DNA from: CAYIHX01 sp964363305
Lineage (GTDB): Bacteria; Bdellovibrionota; UBA1018
Length of the DNA: 37,172 nucleotides
Reading direction: 5' to 3'
NCBI GenBank assembly: GCA_964363305.1
Contig: CAYIHX010000038.1
Coordinates: 1-37,172 of the forward strand
The notes beneath the pieces were generated by a model. It had not been told where the DNA came from, ran no database searches, and saw only the letters and a list, made by a program, of their open reading frames with translations. Made by a program: the position numbers and the translations under genes. Below, piece by piece: positions 32,934 to 37,172 of this stretch (the stretch's first letter is position 1; each line of letters opens with the position of its first letter).

Positions 32934-33827
32934 ATGTTTCCTTTTGCGTCGCGGGCTACTTTTTTCGCGCTTTGCGTTTCGTGCGCTTCGATTGCGCCCG
33001 CGTTTGCAGCGAGGCAGACCCCGACCGCTATCTTGGTCGACAAGAAGACCAACACGCTCTTGGTGACTGAGTACCTCGATGGCTCGTATCGAACTTTGAA
33101 AACCTATCATGCCACCTTGGGCAAGGTGCGTGGGGACAAGGAGCAGGAGGGAGATCTCAAGACGCCAGAAGGGATCTACACCTTCTCGAGCCGCCTGGTT
33201 CCTCCATCGATCAAGCCAAAATTCGGAGTGTTGGCGTTTTATATCAACTATCCCAATACGTTTGATCAGTTGGCGGGTCGCAATGGCTTCGATATCATGC
33301 TGCATGCGACGGATGAGCCAGAGCGCCTCAAGCAGGACTACGACAGCGAAGGGTGCATCGTGGTGAAAAACGAGGAGATCAGGGAAATCGAACCCTCCAT
33401 TCGCCTGGGTTTGACCCCGATTTTGGTTTTTCAAGAGCTTACATCGACCTATCTTAATCCGGGTAAGGACGAAGCGCTGAAGAGTTTCTTTCAAAAGTGG
33501 ATACAGGCTTGGGAAGGCAAGGATTCGGATGGCTACATCGAGGCCTACCATTCGGACTTTACGGCGAACGGCATGGATCGAACCCGGTGGAGGTCGTATA
33601 AGAATGGCTTGAACTCCCGGTATGCGACGATCTCGATCGGACCGGAGAACGTCATGTACTACCGCCATCCCAAGTACTCGATGCTGACGTTTACTCAGAA
33701 CTATCGATCGACCTTGAAGGGCGGACGGCCCGGGCATATTTCTCGGGGAACGAAGATTCTCTACATCGCGGAAGAAGCCGGGAAACCCCGCATTATCGCC
33801 GAGACGTTCACTAATCTGATGTGGTAA
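32934..33827 (+). CDS. L,D-transpeptidase (YkuD domain) with C-terminal NTF2-like domain
   Basis: 297 aa. A signal peptide (RATFFALCVSCASIAPAFA) directs it to the periplasm. The YkuD domain (about 31-165) opens AILVDKKTNTLLV and contains DLKTPEGIYTFSSRL. The catalytic block has His124 in MLHATDEPE and Cys141 in SEGCIVV (the usual H-x..-S-x-G-C, with Ser138). L,D-transpeptidases form 3-3 cross-links in peptidoglycan or attach proteins to it. A C-terminal ~110-residue region (FFQKWIQAWEGKDSDGYIEAY, then YSMLTFTQNYRS) resembles the NTF2/SnoaL fold found fused to YkuD in some Gram-negatives. ATG 32934 is preceded by AAGAGG with very short spacing. Confidence 0.88.
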   Translation: MFPFASRATFFALCVSCASIAPAFAARQTPTAILVDKKTNTLLVTEYLDGSYRTLKTYHATLGKVRGDKEQEGDLKTPEGIYTFSSRLVPPSIKPKFGVLAFYINYPNTFDQLAGRNGFDIMLHATDEPERLKQDYDSEGCIVVKNEEIREIEPSIRLGLTPILVFQELTSTYLNPGKDEALKSFFQKWIQAWEGKDSDGYIEAYHSDFTANGMDRTRWRSYKNGLNSRYATISIGPENVMYYRHPKYSMLTFTQNYRSTLKGGRPGHISRGTKILYIAEEAGKPRIIAETFTNLMW

Positions 33828-33842
33828 GTCCGGCCCATTCTT

Positions 33843-35081
33843 ATGGCCCGCGAAATCCTGTCCTGCGAAGTTGCCGTCATTGGCGCTGGTTTGATCGGAA
33901 GCAGCACTGCCTGGCAGCTGGCCCGGTTGGGTCAGTCGGGCGTGGCGGTTTTCGATCTTGATCTGGACGGCTCGCTTTCTTCTTCCGAGCTGAATGCCGG
34001 GGGGGTGCGGGCCACGCTGAGTCAATCGGTGAATATCCGGATGTCCATGCTCTCGATCGATTATTTCTCTCAGGTGGCGAAGGAGGTGGGCTATCGCGCT
34101 TGTGGCTACCTTTGGTTGCGCACACCAGAAGCGATGGCCGCGACTTTTTCCGTTCGCGCGCGTCAGCGCGCGTTGGGCTGGGAGGTGCAGGAGTGGGATG
34201 TGGAAGAGTTGCGCCGAAGAGTGCCGCTACTCGATAAAACGGATGATTTAGGGGGCGCGAGCTTCGCGCCGCGGGATGGGTTATTGAACCCCAATCTTCT
34301 CAAGACTCACTTTAGGAGTCAGGCGCGCGCGCTCGGGGTACGGTTTGAAGATCGCATTCGCATTTTGTCGGTCGAGCTGACCGCCGCAGGCGTTCTTTTG
34401 TTGGGGAAGCGTTGGAAAAAGCATCCGGGCGTAGAGGGGTTGGCGGCATCTTTGTCAGGCCGGGACATCACGGAGGAGGAAGTCGACGTCGAGATTCGGT
34501 GCGAGCGAGTGGTGAACTGCGCGGGCGCCTGGGCGCCAGCAGTCGCGCGCGCCCTGGGATATGCCTGCCCCTCGAAACCTCAGCGGCAGCAGATTTCGAT
34601 TTTTGATGGTCGAGGATTGAATCTCTCGCCTTATGGGATGATCATCGATACTTCGGGCGTGTATTTTCACCCCGAAGCGACGAATGGATTAGCGGGCATT
34701 TGCTTGCACGATTCTGAAGCGCGCGTGAATTTTGAATACGATGGCGAGTCTTTTTTCAATGAGCTGATTTGGCCGGCGCTTTATGAACGCTCGTCGCAGT
34801 TTGAGAGCTTGAAGCATCTTACCGGGTGGGCGGGGCAGTACGAGGTTTCGCCTGATGATTCGGCTATCATCGGCGAGGTTGAGCTCGGGGCGCCGCGCGG
34901 CACGGGGCGAGTCTTCGAATCGCACTCTTTCAGCGGACATGGGGCGATGCACTCGCCCGCAGCGGGGCTGCTGCTGGCCGAGCTGATGGTGCATGGCCGG
35001 TATGAGACGCTCGATATCTCCGAGCTGAGCGGCGGGCGGTTCGAGGCGGGGCGACTGATTCGTGAGGGTGCGGTGATCTGA
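33843..35081 (+). CDS. FAD-dependent amine oxidase/dehydrogenase (DAO family)
   Basis: 412 aa. The N-terminal dinucleotide motif EVAVIGAGLIGSSTAWQLA (about 8-26) binds FAD. SSSELNAGGVRATLSQSVN is the family's flavin-contact block, comparable to 'S-x-x-N-A-G-G-I-R' of sarcosine and dimethylglycine oxidases. VVNCAGAWAPAVARALG is the second FAD loop, and SHSFSGHGAMHSPAAGLLLAELM closes the site. Substrates in this family are D- or N-methyl amino acids; which one is used here is not clear. It is cytoplasmic, with no signal peptide. An insert of about 20 residues (KRWKKHPGVEG to EEEVDVEI) sits in the middle. The 3' end runs directly into the operator region of the AAA_14 gene. Confidence 0.82.
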   Translation: MAREILSCEVAVIGAGLIGSSTAWQLARLGQSGVAVFDLDLDGSLSSSELNAGGVRATLSQSVNIRMSMLSIDYFSQVAKEVGYRACGYLWLRTPEAMAATFSVRARQRALGWEVQEWDVEELRRRVPLLDKTDDLGGASFAPRDGLLNPNLLKTHFRSQARALGVRFEDRIRILSVELTAAGVLLLGKRWKKHPGVEGLAASLSGRDITEEEVDVEIRCERVVNCAGAWAPAVARALGYACPSKPQRQQISIFDGRGLNLSPYGMIIDTSGVYFHPEATNGLAGICLHDSEARVNFEYDGESFFNELIWPALYERSSQFESLKHLTGWAGQYEVSPDDSAIIGEVELGAPRGTGRVFESHSFSGHGAMHSPAAGLLLAELMVHGRYETLDISELSGGRFEAGRLIREGAVI

Positions 35082-35088
35082 GGGGGTG

Positions 35089-35147
35089 CACAAAAAGTGA
35101 AAGGGGGGCTTTCACTTTTTGTGAAAAGGGGAGTATCCTTTTTTGTG
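35089..35147. promoter_or_regulatory. operator-like array: three CAC-N5-GTG-type motifs, 24 bp apart
   Basis: CACAAAAAGTG at 35089-35099, CACTTTTTGTG at 35113-35123 and the degenerate CCTTTTTTGTG at 35137-35147 start at exact 24-bp intervals, in mixed orientation. The first two also form a perfect 15-bp inverted repeat (35089-35103 with 35109-35123) around GGGGG. TTTCAC-N5-GTGAAA (35110-35126) is a dyad on its own. A possible -10 (TATCCT, 35134-35139) sits between the second and third motifs, and the AAA_14 ATG is at 35149. This suggests repression or autoregulation close to the transcription start. It could also serve as a stem-loop after the flavoprotein gene. Confidence 0.5.
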
Positions 35148-35148
35148 C

Positions 35149-36354
35149 ATGGCTCATCAGAGAAGGCGTCATCTGACCGACTTGATTCGTCGCACTTTGG
35201 GATTCTCGCCGATTGTCGGAATTCTCGGGCACCGTCAGGTGGGCAAAACGACTCTTGTCTCCGACTTGGCTGACCGCTACCTAACCTTGGATGTAGCGGA
35301 GGACCTGGCGAATGCTCAAAGCGATGCTGCATCTTTCCTCGCCAGTCATGTATCGACAGGTGCCCCAACCGTCATCGATGAGTGCCAGTTGGCGCCCCCT
35401 CTCTTTCCTGCTTTGAAGGAATGGGTTCGGACTCGGAGGGCCCCCGGACAATTTTTGCTGACGGGATCAGTTCGTTTCGCGAGTCGAAAGGCGATCCGGG
35501 AGGCGTTGACCGGTAGAATCATTATCTGGGAACTTTTGCCCATGGATTGGTCTGAGCAGCACGAGGCGCCCCTTCCGAGTAGCCTGCTGAGGTTGATCAA
35601 GGCCAAGGAATTCGGGATGGCATTGCGGCCTTGCGATGGATTTAACAGGAAGACGTATGAGCGGGCAATCATGATGGGTGGGCTTCCTGGGGTGTTCGCG
35701 GTTCGTAATCCCGCAATTCGTTCTCAACGATTTGAGACGCAAATCGCGACGATTCTCGAGCGAGATTTGCGTCTGATCCTGGAGACCAGTCTCGGCTTTA
35801 AGAGTCTGCGTAGACTTTTTGCGGCTTTGGCCAAGCAAGTGGGCGGGGCGCTGAACGTTGCCGAGATTTCCCGCGAAACACGAATTTCATTGCCGACCTT
35901 GCGCAAGCTTCTAGCGGCGTTTGAAGCGCTTTTCCTGATTCGAATGGTGCCTTGCGAGGGCGACTACCTGAAGCCTTTGCTCTTCTTTGAAGACATTGGA
36001 GAGTGGAACCATCTACTGGGGCCGCATCAAAAGGCGGAGAGCGTTCGACTTTCTGCCTTTTTGTTTCATCATCTGCGTGTGCAGGTGCATTACAGGCCGG
36101 ATGAGCAGGTGGAGACATTCAGCTTTCGGGACCGGAGCGGAAATTTCGTTCCGCTTTGCTTCAGAAGCAAAAACGGCGTGTTGGGCGTGATCGCCCTGGG
36201 GGACGACGAGGGGATAGCTGAGGCGAATTTGTCAGCGAGGGCGTTCTTGGGGCGGTACTTGGGAAGCAAAGTATTGATCGTCGGGGTAAAGGATCGGGAT
36301 GAGCTCCTCGCTCGCGACGTGCGCTGGATCGGGGCGGGGCGTCTGTTGACCTAG
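35149..36354 (+). CDS. AAA_14/DUF4143 family ATPase
   Basis: 401 aa. An N-terminal AAA_14 domain has the P-loop GILGHRQVGKTTL (Lys33) and the Walker-B-like VIDECQ (Asp77, Glu78), followed by LLTGSVRFASRKAI (sensor region) and LTGRIIIWELLPMDWSE. A DUF4143 C-terminal domain contains MMGGLPGVFA, RLFAALAKQVGGALNVAEIS and a winged-helix-like STLRKLL-type segment. Members are widespread, sporadic single genes of unknown function, often gained by transfer. ATG 35149 has no Shine-Dalgarno and lies about 10 nt after a possible -10, so the mRNA could be leaderless; the frame extends only two codons further. Three operator-like motifs precede it. A serine hydrolase gene follows 11 nt later. Confidence 0.88.
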   Translation: MAHQRRRHLTDLIRRTLGFSPIVGILGHRQVGKTTLVSDLADRYLTLDVAEDLANAQSDAASFLASHVSTGAPTVIDECQLAPPLFPALKEWVRTRRAPGQFLLTGSVRFASRKAIREALTGRIIIWELLPMDWSEQHEAPLPSSLLRLIKAKEFGMALRPCDGFNRKTYERAIMMGGLPGVFAVRNPAIRSQRFETQIATILERDLRLILETSLGFKSLRRLFAALAKQVGGALNVAEISRETRISLPTLRKLLAAFEALFLIRMVPCEGDYLKPLLFFEDIGEWNHLLGPHQKAESVRLSAFLFHHLRVQVHYRPDEQVETFSFRDRSGNFVPLCFRSKNGVLGVIALGDDEGIAEANLSARAFLGRYLGSKVLIVGVKDRDELLARDVRWIGAGRLLT

Positions 36355-36365
36355 AGGCGGCTGGG

Positions 36366-37172
36366 ATGCCGAAGCGGTTTGCCCTTGAGGTCCCCCGCAG
36401 ATCCATCGACAATCTCGGAGTGCAGCGACATCCTCTCGATTATGAGCCTTTTCATCAGGAGTTGTTCCCTCGTTCCTGGCAAACCATTCGCGAGGCGTTC
36501 GCGACCGGTGTGGCCACGGCGTTTTCCTTCGGTGTGATCGGGGGTGGGAGGGGTCGCGAGCGGGCTTTCGTGGGATTCTTCGGCCAGACGGCTTTGCCGC
36601 CCGATGGCGTGGCGATTCATGAACGGACCCCTTTTGACATCGCGTCGCTGACTAAAATTTTTGCGACCGCGACGTTGACTGCGGAGTTGGTCGATCGAGG
36701 GTGGCTGAGCTGGGAGACTCCGGTTTCGGCCTTACTTCCTGGTTATAGGTATCCGGCACTCAAAGTGCGGCATTTGCTGGCGCACACGGCCGGTTTTCCC
36801 GCCTGGGAGCCGCTTTGGCAAAAAATGAAAGATCGACTGGGGGGGCGGAAGCTTGCGCTTTTGCCGATCCCGGAGCGCCAGGCCCTCATGCGCGAAATGG
36901 TGTTTGCGATTCGGCCTGAGGTACCGCCGGATACACGGACGCTCTATTCCGATATCGGTTTTTTGACCTTGGGATTTTTGCTGGAGGAGCTGACGGGGCT
37001 TGATCTCGATGTCGCCGTCGAGCGGTTCGCATGGCGGAGACTCGGTGTCGTCGATTCATTCTACCGGCGGGTCGACGTGCTGCCGGAGAAGGCCAGGCTA
37101 CCGGATGTGGCGGCCACCGAGAATTGCCCATGGTGGGGGTCGCGGCTTCAGGGGCAGGTCCATGCCGCCCAC
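36366..37172 (+). CDS. serine hydrolase, beta-lactamase class C/PBP4* family (3' truncated by window)
   Basis: 269 codons are visible from ATG 36366, with the frame open at the window end. The nucleophile motif is S-x-x-K in FDIASLTKIFATATL. RHLLAHTAGFPAWEP is the family's 'L-L-x-H-T-S-G' block, and LYSDIGFLTLGFLLEELTG carries the Tyr-Ser-Asp version of the Y-x-N motif. The fold is that of class C beta-lactamases, D-Ala-D-Ala carboxypeptidases and esterases; a hydrolytic role on cell-wall or ester substrates is likely but not decided. There is no evident signal peptide at this start (MPKRFALEVPRRS), suggesting cytoplasmic location. The C-terminal domain lies outside the window. AGAGG upstream is a fair ribosome-binding site. 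Confidence 0.82.
   Translation, partial: MPKRFALEVPRRSIDNLGVQRHPLDYEPFHQELFPRSWQTIREAFATGVATAFSFGVIGGGRGRERAFVGFFGQTALPPDGVAIHERTPFDIASLTKIFATATLTAELVDRGWLSWETPVSALLPGYRYPALKVRHLLAHTAGFPAWEPLWQKMKDRLGGRKLALLPIPERQALMREMVFAIRPEVPPDTRTLYSDIGFLTLGFLLEELTGLDLDVAVERFAWRRLGVVDSFYRRVDVLPEKARLPDVAATENCPWWGSRLQGQVHAAH

Noticed and set aside
32883..34025. 380-codon minus-strand frame
   Set aside because: Antisense to the L,D-transpeptidase gene and the start of the flavoprotein gene; no recognisable protein features.

Overview
The window (37,172 bp, high GC, almost gap-free coding) looks like core chromosome of a Gram-negative, diderm bacterium. It carries a BamA/Skp outer-membrane assembly block, a nearly continuous lipid A operon, LolC/E-LolD, an L,D-transpeptidase and LPS-core type glycosyltransferases. 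The order lysS - lolC/E - lolD - bamA - skp - lpxD - fabZ - lpxA - lpxB - lpxK, followed by rpsA and sppA, together with a Met/Gly-rich repeat protein and many small exported unknowns, fits a Bdellovibrionota-like (deltaproteobacterial-grade) lineage. That placement is an inference from gene content and order and was not checked by a search.

Layout. 1-2020: a 5'-truncated Met/Gly-rich repeat protein, then two translationally linked membrane genes (a DUF5819/SdpA-like protein and an HTTM/SdpB-like protein). 2021-2258 is the longest gene-free stretch (238 nt) and holds a long imperfect hairpin that may be a structured RNA. 2259-4645: methylmalonyl-CoA epimerase, rhomboid protease, a small unknown and thioredoxin reductase. 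4655-19860: fourteen same-strand, mostly overlapping genes running from lysS through LolC/E-LolD, BamA, Skp, LpxD-FabZ-LpxA-LpxB-LpxK, a late acyltransferase, a DUF3108 protein, a heptosyltransferase-like GT9 and a GT4. This is effectively an envelope-biogenesis superoperon: lipid A is made and acylated, the core is extended, lipoproteins are released and outer-membrane proteins are folded. 19857-21389 (minus): a phytoene-desaturase/retinol-saturase-like flavoenzyme. 21432-23447: rpsA with a recognisable sigma70 promoter, a leader hairpin over the Shine-Dalgarno and an intrinsic terminator.

23488-29487: an exported BPL_N-like protein, an exported unknown, SppA, an RsmB-like rRNA methyltransferase, an orphan oligopeptide-type substrate-binding protein and another exported unknown. 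29565-29627: a 45-bp perfect-armed palindrome bracketed exactly by 9-bp direct repeats, which looks like a miniature mobile element. 29647-35081: an Rsm22/METTL17-like methyltransferase-family protein (minus), a double-CXXC membrane protein, SSB, a Dpm1-type glycosyltransferase, an L,D-transpeptidase and a DAO-type flavoprotein. 35089-37172: an AAA_14/DUF4143 ATPase preceded by three operator-like motifs spaced 24 bp apart, then a serine hydrolase cut off by the window end.

No tRNA, rRNA, CRISPR array or complete insertion sequence was seen. Many genes overlap by 1-4 bases (ATGA, GTGA, TGATG), so translational coupling is the rule. All residue numbers were counted by hand from the predicted starts.
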